Origin: Paenibacillus tritici
GTDB lineage: Bacteria; Bacillota; Bacilli; Paenibacillales; Paenibacillaceae
Length of the DNA: 64,000 nucleotides
Direction: 5' to 3'
Assembly: GCF_013204885.1 (NCBI RefSeq)
Contig: NZ_JABMKX010000009.1
Location: 300,303 to 364,302, forward strand
The position numbers and the translations under genes are program-made. The notes under the pieces are model-generated. The model made no database searches, was not told where the DNA came from, and saw nothing but the letters and a program-made list of their open reading frames with translations. This document shows, piece by piece, positions 43,153-51,277 of the stretch (the first letter of the stretch is position 1; the number at the start of each line of letters is the position of its first letter).

Positions 43153-44021
43153 TGGCGAAGATGAAGGTGTTTGTCACAGGCTCTGGCGGGCAACTGGGGC
43201 AGGATCTTATGCTTTTGCTTCAAGGGCAGGGGTATGAGGTGCTGGGTTGTGACCGTCAGGAGATGGATATTACCGATCTGGGCCAGTGCCAACAGACTAT
43301 TGGTGCGTTTGCTCCCGATGCGGTCATTCATTGTGCGGCTCATACGGCAGTGGATGCAGCTGAGACTGATGTGGATGCAGCGTACCTGATTAATGCTACA
43401 GGAAGCCGGAATGTGGCGCTCGCTGCTGAGAAGGTAGGGGCTAAGCTGGTCTATATCAGCACGGATTATGTGTTCGGTGGTATGGGTGAACAGCCTTACC
43501 ATGAATATGATAATACCGATCCCAAGAGTATCTATGGGAAGTCCAAGCGTGCTGGAGAGGTATTAGTTCAGTCGTTATCCTCCAAGTATTTCATCGTACG
43601 CACCTCATGGGTCTACGGCAAATACGGCAATAATTTTGTCAAAACCATGCTGAAGCTGGGGCAGGAAAAGCCGCTGCTACAGGTTGTTGACGACCAAAAA
43701 GGCTCGCCCACCTATACTGTGGACTTAGCCAGATTCCTGCTGGAGCTGATCCAGACGGAAAAGTATGGAGTATACCATGCTTCAAACAGTGATTCCTGCA
43801 CATGGTATGAATTCACTCAGGCGATCTTCGCTGAAGCTGAAGAATTACTAGGTCTAAAATTTACGGCGAAGCTTGAGCCTTGTGCTACGGAGCAATTTCC
43901 CCGTCCGGCGCCGCGACCGCGCAACTCTGTGATGGAGCATCTGGCGATCCGTACCAACGGATTCCAGGATATCCGTCCATGGCGTGAAGGACTGAGAGAC
44001 TTTCTATTGGAATTGAGTTAA
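43152..44021 (+). CDS. rfbD: dTDP-4-dehydrorhamnose reductase
   Basis: 289 residues. NADPH-dependent last step of dTDP-L-rhamnose synthesis. GSGGQLGQDL is at residues 10-19, STDYVFGG near 98, and YGKSKRAGE with the catalytic Tyr/Lys near 122. The ATG shares its A with the rfbB stop (TAATG), so the pair is coupled; a longer frame upstream inside rfbB is not used. A hairpin terminator follows. Confidence 0.95.
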   Translation: MAKMKVFVTGSGGQLGQDLMLLLQGQGYEVLGCDRQEMDITDLGQCQQTIGAFAPDAVIHCAAHTAVDAAETDVDAAYLINATGSRNVALAAEKVGAKLVYISTDYVFGGMGEQPYHEYDNTDPKSIYGKSKRAGEVLVQSLSSKYFIVRTSWVYGKYGNNFVKTMLKLGQEKPLLQVVDDQKGSPTYTVDLARFLLELIQTEKYGVYHASNSDSCTWYEFTQAIFAEAEELLGLKFTAKLEPCATEQFPRPAPRPRNSVMEHLAIRTNGFQDIRPWREGLRDFLLELS

Positions 44022-44068
44022 AGTGCTAGCCGATCTAAACTGTCAGTGGGTGGTCTATGTAGATCTGT

Positions 44069-44112
44069 GAATCCTCATTAATCTTTGGAGGAAGATTAAT
44101 GAGGATTTTAAA
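44069..44112 (+). terminator. Terminator after rfbD
   Basis: AATCCTCATTAATCTT pairs perfectly with AAGATTAATGAGGATT across a seven-base loop, followed by TTAAAAT. The T run is weak but the stem is 16 pairs. Confidence 0.75.
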
Positions 44113-44424
44113 ATGGCATGAAGAGGAGTGCTTGGTTGGGTTTTACCAGGAAATAATGTGATCCTTAAGTAAATTCTAAAGCTTTTTTAGAAAGTATTGT
44201 TAAAAAGTTGAGAATTGAATAAGCATGAGCGTTTTATAGTTGGGGTATTGTTTTTTGTTTAACGGCAAAATTAAATGCTCAATATTTAATAATATATCAA
44301 ATCTGAAACACTACAATTAGGTGCTGTGAACCATTTGATTTATTGCTGTTTTTTATAATATACAATAGTATTGCGTATGTTTTAGTTATTTTGTGAAATT
44401 ACGTTAGACTAGAAGGGGTCTTTT
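44113..44424. other. A+T-rich gene-free gap before the acyltransferase gene
   Basis: 312 bases without a supportable gene. A second A+T-rich island begins here and runs to about 45.5 kb. A possible promoter lies near 44340-44400, without a clear consensus. Confidence 0.35.
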
Positions 44425-45462
44425 ATGGGGGATATAAAGATGCTGAGTCATCACCGTTATGGTTGGATTGACTTTGCAAAAGCGATAGCTATTATGGCTG
44501 TGATTTTGGACCATTCATTTGGGTTATTGTACACAAGCCAAACATTTCAATTACACACTGTATTTTCTGTAACCTTGTTCGTTTTATTGTCAGGCATCAC
44601 TTCGAGCATTGCGATCAACAGAAATCCAAAAATCAACAAACAAATCATTATGAAAAGACTGAGCAGAATCTTGGTCCCATACTTCTTTGCTACAGCTATT
44701 ATAATTACTTATTATAATAATTTTGTTTTTGATTATAGAATATTTTATAATAGACTATTATATTTCTCAGCATCTGGACAATTTTATTTTATCGTGTTTT
44801 TTATTCAATTAGTAGTTGTTGCCCCATTTCTATTTATTATTTTTAAAAAGCAACAAAATAATATCTATTTACAAGCAGTGTTTTTATTTCTAGCATACAT
44901 TCTTTCTCTCTTATTTTTGCACAATACACTAATAGGTGATTTTTATGGAGGAGCAATTTATTTATTCGGTGGAAGTTACTTTTTTGTTTTTTGTATGGGG
45001 ATAATTATTTATACTCACTTGGAGAAATTGAATTCGAGGCGTGCTAATTTTAGTATATTAGCGATCTCTCTTTTATTGCTTTTTGTTGTTGAGTGGTTCG
45101 GTTTAATTGACAGATCTTGGGCTAACCCTCCTAATAAGTTTACTATTGTTTATATGCTTGTTGTTTTAGGCCTGATTTTTTCATTGAGTAATTTAATAAG
45201 TTTGAAGAATATGATACTTAAGAGAATTATTGGATTTATAAATTATTTAGGACAAAACTCGCTATATATTTTTTTATACCACTATATGTTTCTTGATATT
45301 TGTAAAAAATCTAAAGTGCTATCGGATATTAGTTTGAATTATAAACCAATTTATTTCATCTGTGTTTTTGTAATCTCCTTGGTTTCACCATTAATAATCC
45401 CGATTAGTGGGAGATATCTAAAAAAATATTACAGTTATCTAAAATCACAAATTGTAGCTTAA
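44425..45462 (+). CDS. Acyltransferase family 3 membrane protein
   Basis: 345 residues with about ten membrane helices. The N-terminal YGWIDFAKAIAIMAVILDHS contains the D and H pair of the OafA/WecH-type acyltransferase_3 family, followed by FVLLSGITSSIAI and a basic loop KRLSRILVPYF. Such proteins O-acetylate surface polysaccharides or lipid-linked sugars. The start at 44425 has AGAAGGGG; the ATG at 44440 also has a usable site. Very low G+C, in contrast with rfbBD before and the GT2 gene after it, which suggests separate acquisition. Confidence 0.85.
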   Translation: MGDIKMLSHHRYGWIDFAKAIAIMAVILDHSFGLLYTSQTFQLHTVFSVTLFVLLSGITSSIAINRNPKINKQIIMKRLSRILVPYFFATAIIITYYNNFVFDYRIFYNRLLYFSASGQFYFIVFFIQLVVVAPFLFIIFKKQQNNIYLQAVFLFLAYILSLLFLHNTLIGDFYGGAIYLFGGSYFFVFCMGIIIYTHLEKLNSRRANFSILAISLLLLFVVEWFGLIDRSWANPPNKFTIVYMLVVLGLIFSLSNLISLKNMILKRIIGFINYLGQNSLYIFLYHYMFLDICKKSKVLSDISLNYKPIYFICVFVISLVSPLIIPISGRYLKKYYSYLKSQIVA

Positions 45463-45528
45463 TGAGTTATCTTAAAATTGATATTAAATTATTAATACTT
45501 TGAAGGTAAGATAGATCATAATGTAGAA

Positions 45529-45556
45529 AAGTCGTCTAGTATAGACGGCTTTTTTA
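45529..45556. terminator. Terminator after the acyltransferase gene
   Basis: AAGTCGTCTA-GTA-TAGACGGCTT stem followed by TTTTTATTTT. Confidence 0.75.
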
Positions 45557-45798
45557 TTTTGAAAGAATGTAAATGAAATCCTCCCCCACTTTATTATTCT
45601 TTTGCTTGCAAAAAAGAAGAAGCCGACTGTATTTCTGAATTCTCTTTATCTTCATAATTGGCGAAATCTCCATTATTTTTCCTAATGTTATTGCCATCTT
45701 TACATTTGAATATGCTTAATATGGCCGGGCACCTCTCTTTTCGCTATAATGGGGAGTAACAGGTTCGAACAATGAATTTATGGAACTCGAGGTACCCC

Positions 45799-46785
45799 AT
45801 GAAACCTAAAACGGTCAGTGTACATATTGTTACCTATAACAGCGCAGATGATATTGCTGAATGCTTGTTGGCTGTGCTGGGGCAGGATTATCCGGTCAAA
45901 AAGATTGTGGTGGTAGATAATGCGTCAACGGATGGTTCGGCGGAGAAGGTGAGGTCGTTCTATCATGAGCGCACAGCAGTGGCACAATCTGGAGCCTATG
46001 TAAATAGCACATCCAGCCCAACCCTAGTCCTTCTGGAAAATGAACTCAACACCGGCTTCGCCCCCGCGCATAACCAGGCTATTGCAGGTACTTCGACAGA
46101 TTATGTACTGGTGCTGAATCCCGATCTCACGCTGGCCCCGGATTATATATCGAGGCTAGTCGCCTGTATGGAAGCTAATCCCCAGATCGGCAGTGCCACA
46201 GGCAAGCTGCTGTTGAAGGCGGATCACTCGCTTGTGGACAGTACGGGGCTGCGGATGAATAAAGCCCGGCGGGCATTTGACCGAGGGGCGGGAGAGTCTG
46301 CGGACCAGTGGAACGAATCTGGTGTGGTATTCGGCGTATCCGGTGCGGCGGCGATGTACTCCAGGCGTATGATTGAGGACATCAGCGTTGAGGGGGAGTT
46401 TTTCGATGCGGATTTTTTTGCCTATAAGGAAGATGTGGATGTAGCCTGGCGTGCCGGGTTGTTCGGTTGGCTGGCTTATTATGAGGCGGGAGCCATTGGT
46501 TACCACGAGCGGGGCTGGAAGACATCCGGGCGGAGCGGCAAGGCGATGTTCATCAGGCGGATCTCCTATATCAACCGGTATAAAATGATCTACAAGAATG
46601 AGTCCTCCCGCAGGCTGCTGCTTACTCTACTATATTCTTTGCCTTACGAGATTGCTGCACACGGCTATTCACTATTGAAAGAGCCTAAGTTAATTGGAGC
46701 CTGGTCATCGTTCTTCTCGCAGCGTAGTGCTCTGAAGCGCAAGCGCCGCTATATCCAGGAGAAGGCTAAGCGCCAAGGACAATAA
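45799..46785 (+). CDS. Family 2 glycosyltransferase
   Basis: 328 residues from the ATG at 45799 (GAGGT six bases upstream); an ATG nine codons earlier is poorly spaced from its GGGGAG. SVHIVTYNSADDIAECLLAV, VVDNASTDGS, NTGFAPAHNQAI and LVLNPDLTLAPDY place it in the WcaA/RfbF-like rhamnosyltransferase group; FKEDVDVAWRAGLFGW follows near 215. Soluble, with a C-terminal amphipathic region. A TATAAT at 45745 marks a likely promoter. Host-like G+C. Confidence 0.87.
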   Translation: MKPKTVSVHIVTYNSADDIAECLLAVLGQDYPVKKIVVVDNASTDGSAEKVRSFYHERTAVAQSGAYVNSTSSPTLVLLENELNTGFAPAHNQAIAGTSTDYVLVLNPDLTLAPDYISRLVACMEANPQIGSATGKLLLKADHSLVDSTGLRMNKARRAFDRGAGESADQWNESGVVFGVSGAAAMYSRRMIEDISVEGEFFDADFFAYKEDVDVAWRAGLFGWLAYYEAGAIGYHERGWKTSGRSGKAMFIRRISYINRYKMIYKNESSRRLLLTLLYSLPYEIAAHGYSLLKEPKLIGAWSSFFSQRSALKRKRRYIQEKAKRQGQ

Positions 46786-46929
46786 GGCGAAGCGGGAAAG
46801 AAGCTAAAGAACTCGGAGGAATTCCGCAGATATTTAAAAAGGCGCTTATTTTGTCCGGATCTATGCCGGCTAACAACATTCTTCATCCTTATACTCACGC
46901 ATGTCAAAACCTCCCTGAACAGGCGCTGC

Positions 46930-46946
46930 CTATCAGCGGGTTTTTT
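46930..46946 (+). terminator. Candidate terminator between the two GT2 genes
   Basis: CGCTG-CCTAT-CAGCG stem (46923-46938 region) followed by GGTTTTTT, immediately before an extended -10 promoter. Confidence 0.5.
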
Positions 46947-46947
46947 G

Positions 46948-46956
46948 TGTTATAAT
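46948..46956 (+). promoter_or_regulatory. Extended -10 promoter of the second GT2/initiating transferase operon
   Basis: TGTTATAAT (TATAAT at 46951-46956), 42 bases before the GTG start at 46998. Confidence 0.55.
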
Positions 46957-46997
46957 AATTGTCGATAGATTACTATATTTGTCAGGAGAGTATAGCA

Positions 46998-47951
46998 GTG
47001 AATGTAGATGTTAGTATATTGATTCTAAATTACAACACATGCCGCCTGACGATGGACTGTCTGAGGTCGGTATATGATTCCGAGACCCAATACTCGTATG
47101 AAATTATTCTAGTAGATAATAACTCCCAAGATCAGTCGGTAGAGATCATAAGCAAGGAATTCCCGGATGTGCTGCTGATTGCGAATTCGGAGAACGTAGG
47201 GTTTGCCAAGGGCAATAACCAGGGAATGGAAGTGGCCTCCGGGCGCTATGTGCTGCTGCTCAATTCGGATACAGTGGTCCGCAAGGATACGCTGGAGACG
47301 ATGGTTCAGCTCATGGACAGCCGTCCGGATCTTGGCGCGTCCGGGTGCAAGGTGATTTTGCCGGACGGGTCGCTGGATAAGGCCTGCCGGAGAGGGTTCC
47401 CGACACCGTCGGCCTCCTTCTATTATGCCTTTGGCTTCAGTAAGCTGTTCCCGGACCGCCCGAAGTTCAACGGCTACCAGCTCGGCTATCTGGACCCGGA
47501 TGACGAATATCCGGTAGATTGTCTGGTTGGAGCGTTCATGCTGCTGCGCCGGGAGACGATTGAGCAGGTGGGCGGACTGGATGAGACCTTTTTCATGTAC
47601 GGAGAGGATCTGGACTGGTGTTACCGGATCAAAGAAGCCGGCTGGGGGATTTATTATTATCCGCAGACGACGATCGTGCATCTGAAGGGTGGCAGTGCGC
47701 GCCGCAGACCCTTCAAGATCGTGTATGAATTCCACCGGGCGATGATTTTATTTCATAAGAAGCATTATAGCAGCCGTTACAACAGTATGATAAATGGAGC
47801 GGTGTATGCGGGAGTGGGCGTCAAGTTCACGTTATCGCTGCTGCGCAACGCACTGATCGCTCCACGCAAGGTCCCAACGCCGGCACAGAGTCTCGCAGTC
47901 CCTGGGGAAGCCGGTATCCGCAATGAATCGAAGGCTGAGGTGAGGTTATGA
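46998..47951 (+). CDS. Family 2 glycosyltransferase
   Basis: 317 residues from the GTG at 46998, seven bases after AGGAGAG; an upstream ATG at 46959 lies in the promoter. DVSILILNYNTCRLTMDCLR, VDNNSQDQSV, NVGFAKGNNQG and LLNSDTVVRKDTLETM are typical of the rhamnosyltransferase-like GT2 group, and FMYGEDLDWCYRIKEAGWGI near 200 is the acceptor-side motif. Overlaps the initiating sugar-phosphate transferase by four bases, so it probably adds one of the first sugars after initiation (inference). Confidence 0.88.
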   Translation: MNVDVSILILNYNTCRLTMDCLRSVYDSETQYSYEIILVDNNSQDQSVEIISKEFPDVLLIANSENVGFAKGNNQGMEVASGRYVLLLNSDTVVRKDTLETMVQLMDSRPDLGASGCKVILPDGSLDKACRRGFPTPSASFYYAFGFSKLFPDRPKFNGYQLGYLDPDDEYPVDCLVGAFMLLRRETIEQVGGLDETFFMYGEDLDWCYRIKEAGWGIYYYPQTTIVHLKGGSARRRPFKIVYEFHRAMILFHKKHYSSRYNSMINGAVYAGVGVKFTLSLLRNALIAPRKVPTPAQSLAVPGEAGIRNESKAEVRL

Positions 47952-49348
47952 TTCGCCGTAATCAAAAGTTTCTGACCCAATTATATATGGTTGCCGACTT
48001 CATCGTCATCCAGATTGCGTTTCTTGCGGCCTGGTGGCTGAAGTTCAAGAGCGGTCTGCTTGAATCCTACAGAACACTTCCTGTAGAATCCTATGCTTAC
48101 TGGAGCTTGATTTACGGGGCCATTGCTGTGCTGGTCGGAATTGTACTGTCCTTGTATTTACCCAAGCGCAAGAAGCGGTTCATTGATGAATTCATCAAGA
48201 TTTTTCAGGTTCATGCCATGGGTATCTTCATTTTGCTGGGTCTGATGTTCTTCCTGAAGGAGATTGATGTCTCCCGGCAATACCTGGCTATTTATATGGG
48301 CTTCAATATTCTGTCGATCATGCTGTACCGTTATGTGCTGAAGAAGATGCTGAAGTCGCTGCGTGAAAAAGGCTTCAACCGCCAGTTCGTCCTGATTCTT
48401 GGGGCAGGTACTTTGGGTAAAAGATTCTATAACAATCTGGAGCAGTACCCGGAGCTGGGATATGAGGCCATCGGGTTCCTGGATGACTTCCATCAGTGGG
48501 ACGGTCTGGAGGAGCAGCGGTATAAGCCGATTCTCGGCACTGTGGATCAGCTCGAAGGGATGCTGGAGATGTTGCCGGTGGATGAGGTGATTCTGGCGCT
48601 TCCGCTGGATGCCCACTCGAAATACCCGACCATTATTGCTACGTGCGAGAAGGCGGGGGTGCGGACGCTGATTATCCCTGACTTCTTCGATTACCTGCCG
48701 GCCCGTCCGTATTTCGATAACTTTGCCGGGATGCCTATGATTAACGTGCGCGATATTCCGCTGGATATGGCCGGGAACAAGATGGCTAAGCGGGCGTTTG
48801 ATCTTGTGTTTGCCCTGTTCGCCATTATTATGCTGTCTCCGGTGATGCTGATTGTAGCGCTGGGAGTACGCCTGACTTCACCGGGGCCGGTTATTTTCAA
48901 GCAGGAGCGTGTAGGCCTGAACCGCCGTAATTTCATGATGTACAAGTTCCGCTCGATGAAGATGCAGACAGACGCCGGAGAAGACACAGGCTGGAGCACG
49001 AAGAATGATCCGCGGCGGACCCGCTTCGGTACGTTCATCCGCCGAACGAGTCTCGATGAGCTTCCGCAATTCTTCAACGTGCTGTTCGGCCAGATGAGTG
49101 TAGTCGGTCCGCGCCCGGAGCGCCCGTATTTCGTAGAGCAGTTCCGCGGTGAGATTCCGAAGTATATGGTCAAGCATCATGTGCGGCCGGGAATTACCGG
49201 CTGGGCTCAGAGTAACGGTCTGCGCGGGGATACCTCGATTGAGGACCGGATCAAGCATGATATTTTCTATATCGAGAACTGGTCGCTGCTGTTCGATATC
49301 CGGATTATTGCCAAGACCATCCGTAACGGCTTCAAGAACGCTTATTAA
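47948..49348 (+). CDS. Initiating polyprenyl-phosphate hexose-1-phosphate transferase (WsaP/WsfP/WbaP family)
   Basis: 466 residues. Four N-terminal helices (about residues 10-110), a Rossmann-like central domain with VLILGAGTLGKRFYNNLEQY near 149-168, and the C-terminal bacterial sugar transferase domain: AKRAFDLVFALFAIIMLSPV, FKQERVGLNRRNFMMYKFRS, SLDELPQFFNVLFGQMSVVG and HHVRPGITGWAQ. It starts glycan assembly by moving hexose-1-phosphate (Gal or Glc in studied relatives) from a UDP-sugar to undecaprenyl phosphate. Coupled to the GT2 gene by a four-base overlap. Closes the glycan locus on the right. Confidence 0.93.
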   Translation: MIRRNQKFLTQLYMVADFIVIQIAFLAAWWLKFKSGLLESYRTLPVESYAYWSLIYGAIAVLVGIVLSLYLPKRKKRFIDEFIKIFQVHAMGIFILLGLMFFLKEIDVSRQYLAIYMGFNILSIMLYRYVLKKMLKSLREKGFNRQFVLILGAGTLGKRFYNNLEQYPELGYEAIGFLDDFHQWDGLEEQRYKPILGTVDQLEGMLEMLPVDEVILALPLDAHSKYPTIIATCEKAGVRTLIIPDFFDYLPARPYFDNFAGMPMINVRDIPLDMAGNKMAKRAFDLVFALFAIIMLSPVMLIVALGVRLTSPGPVIFKQERVGLNRRNFMMYKFRSMKMQTDAGEDTGWSTKNDPRRTRFGTFIRRTSLDELPQFFNVLFGQMSVVGPRPERPYFVEQFRGEIPKYMVKHHVRPGITGWAQSNGLRGDTSIEDRIKHDIFYIENWSLLFDIRIIAKTIRNGFKNAY

Positions 49349-49375
49349 TCTACGGTCTTATCTATATGCTTCGCT

Positions 49376-49418
49376 AAAAACGGTTGCTGCCCCTTGAGGA
49401 TGACACAGCCGTTTTTTC
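49376..49418 (+). terminator. Terminator after the initiating transferase gene
   Basis: AAAAACGG-TT-GCTG ... CACAGC-CGTTTTTT with T run. Confidence 0.75.
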
Positions 49419-49460
49419 TTTTTCATCCACTCTCTATTACCTGCAAAGGAGACTGCCATC

Positions 49461-50330
49461 ATGAAGAGAAACAAGCTTATGGCTTCCGTTGTTATGATCG
49501 CTGCTGTCGCCCTCCTGCTTGTACTTACCCTGGGGGAGGAGAAGAAGGAGCCGGAGACCGGCTTCGCAGCCCACAGAGTCATTGCCCATGCCATGGGCGG
49601 AATTAATGACAAAGCGTATACCAATACACAGGATGCTTTTATCGCCAATTATGAGCAGGGGACCCGGGTGTTCGAGGCGGATCTGCTGCTGACAAGTGAC
49701 GACCAGCTCGTAGCCCGCCATGAATGGACAGCCAATATGAGTAAACTTCTGGGCCAGCAGGATGTGCTTCCTTCGGATAAGCAGGGGGATGTCCTGACAC
49801 ACGATGAAGTGATGAGCAGCCCGGTCCTGGAGCTGTACTCTCCGCTGGATATTGAGAAGATCATGGATCTGATGTTGAATTACCCGGATACCTATGTGGT
49901 TACGGACACGAAGGAGCTGGAACCGGAGCAGGTCACGAAGCAATTTCAGCTGATTGTGGAGGTCGCCCAGAAGAAGGACCCTGCGCTGCTTAAGCGGATC
50001 GTGCCGCAGATTTACAGCCGGGATATGCTGGAGGTTGTGAATAAGGTGTATGTCTTTCCTGAAATGATCTTTACCCTATATCAGACCCAGGATAGCGATG
50101 AAGTGGTCATTGAATTCGTGAAGCAGACTGGAGTGGATATCACGATGCCGACAACAAGAGCTACCAAGAGCTTCGTCCGTAATCTGAAAAAAGCCGGTGC
50201 CAGGGTCTATGTGCACACCGTTAATGAAGAGAAAGAAATCCGGAAGCTGTCCCGGCTGGGGGTTAACGGGTTCTATACTGATTTTGTCTCGGAGAATGAC
50301 TTGAACCGGATCAAGGGTCTCCGCGGATAG
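49461..50330 (+). CDS. Membrane-anchored glycerophosphodiester phosphodiesterase-like protein
   Basis: 289 residues. An N-terminal signal anchor (MKRNKLMASVVMIAAVALLL) is followed by a TIM-barrel of the PI-PLC/GDPD superfamily: VIAHAMGGINDKAYTNTQDA in place of the usual AHRG-x4-EN, FEADLLLTSDDQLVARHEW with the metal and catalytic residues, and a late HTVNEEKEIRKLSRLGVNGF. The HAMGG variant is that of the phospholipase C/GDPD family proteins linked to surface glycans. The substrate could be a glycerophosphodiester of lipid or wall polymer. AAAGGAGAC precedes the ATG. Flanked by terminators, so monocistronic. Confidence 0.85.
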   Translation: MKRNKLMASVVMIAAVALLLVLTLGEEKKEPETGFAAHRVIAHAMGGINDKAYTNTQDAFIANYEQGTRVFEADLLLTSDDQLVARHEWTANMSKLLGQQDVLPSDKQGDVLTHDEVMSSPVLELYSPLDIEKIMDLMLNYPDTYVVTDTKELEPEQVTKQFQLIVEVAQKKDPALLKRIVPQIYSRDMLEVVNKVYVFPEMIFTLYQTQDSDEVVIEFVKQTGVDITMPTTRATKSFVRNLKKAGARVYVHTVNEEKEIRKLSRLGVNGFYTDFVSENDLNRIKGLRG

Positions 50331-50347
50331 AGGAAAGCTTTGCCTGC

Positions 50348-50376
50348 AAAAATGCGAAAAAATGTTCGCATTTTTA
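50348..50376 (+). terminator. Terminator after the GDPD-like gene
   Basis: AAAAATGCGAA-AAAATG-TTCGCATTTTT hairpin with T run. Confidence 0.8.
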
Positions 50377-50387
50377 TCTGTTTTAAA

Positions 50388-50417
50388 TTGACACTCGCCT
50401 TTGTGCTGACATAGACT
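50388..50417 (+). promoter_or_regulatory. Candidate promoter of pcrB-pcrA-ligA
   Basis: TTGACA (50388-50393), 18-base spacer, TAGACT (50412-50417), about 100 bases before pcrB. Confidence 0.5.
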
Positions 50418-50514
50418 AGAGATACGGCTTTTGCGTGTGCAGGAGTATATTTGTTGTTGCGGAACAGGGTTGAAACAGAGTATGCACTTAGATGAACAAT
50501 GAGGATGGACGAGG

Positions 50515-51240
50515 ATGAATGGAATGCGGCAAATGATCGAGCCGTGGCGGCATGTATTCAAGCTGGACCCGGACCGTGAACTGGGGGACAGGGAGCTGGC
50601 AGCGGTCTGCCAGTCGGGAACGGATGCGATCATAGTAGGCGGATCAACTGGCGTGACTTATGAGAATACGGTGAGTCTCCTTGCGAGAATCCGGCAGTAT
50701 GATCTGCCCTGCGCGCTGGAGGTCTCGGATCTGGAAGCCGCTGTGCCCGGGTTTGACCTGTATATGATTCCCATGGTGCTCAACACTGCCGATACTTCAT
50801 GGATTCTGGGCCATCACCGCCGGGCGATTGAACGTTTCGGCAGTCTGATCCCATGGGAATTGCTGCTGACAGAGGGCTATATTGTGCTGAACGGGGATTC
50901 CTCGGTAGCCCGTCTTACGGGCGCGGACTGCTCGCTGGATGCGGCTGCAGCAGGAGCCTACGCGCAGATTGCAGACAAGCTGATGAATCTCCCGGTAGTG
51001 TACCTTGAATACAGCGGAACCTACGGGGATATGGAGATCGTGCGTGAGGTCAGGGAGCTGGTTGAACAGAGCCAGCTATTCTATGGAGGCGGAATTACAG
51101 GTCCCGAAGAAGCAATGCAGGTAGCCGCACTATGTGATACAGTAGTGGTCGGCAATATTATTTATAGTAATGTGGAGCAAGCGCTGTTGACCGTCCAGGC
51201 TGTGCGGGATACGCGGCAGTTGGACCGGGAGAACTTATAA
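50515..51240 (+). CDS. pcrB: Heptaprenylglyceryl phosphate synthase
   Basis: 241 residues. PcrB joins glycerol-1-phosphate to heptaprenyl diphosphate in Firmicutes. WRHVFKLDPDRELGDRELAA, GTDAIIVGGSTGVT, VPGFDLYMIPMVLNTADTSW, LEYSGTYGD and FYGGGITGPEEA follow the B. subtilis enzyme closely. The exact start is open: ATG at 50515 is immediately behind GACGAGG, and the ATG at 50524 is better spaced. First gene of the conserved pcrB-pcrA-ligA order. Confidence 0.94.
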   Translation: MNGMRQMIEPWRHVFKLDPDRELGDRELAAVCQSGTDAIIVGGSTGVTYENTVSLLARIRQYDLPCALEVSDLEAAVPGFDLYMIPMVLNTADTSWILGHHRRAIERFGSLIPWELLLTEGYIVLNGDSSVARLTGADCSLDAAAAGAYAQIADKLMNLPVVYLEYSGTYGDMEIVREVRELVEQSQLFYGGGITGPEEAMQVAALCDTVVVGNIIYSNVEQALLTVQAVRDTRQLDRENL

Positions 51241-51277
51241 TTGTCTAAGCTTATATTCAGAAAGGAGCATGTAACAC

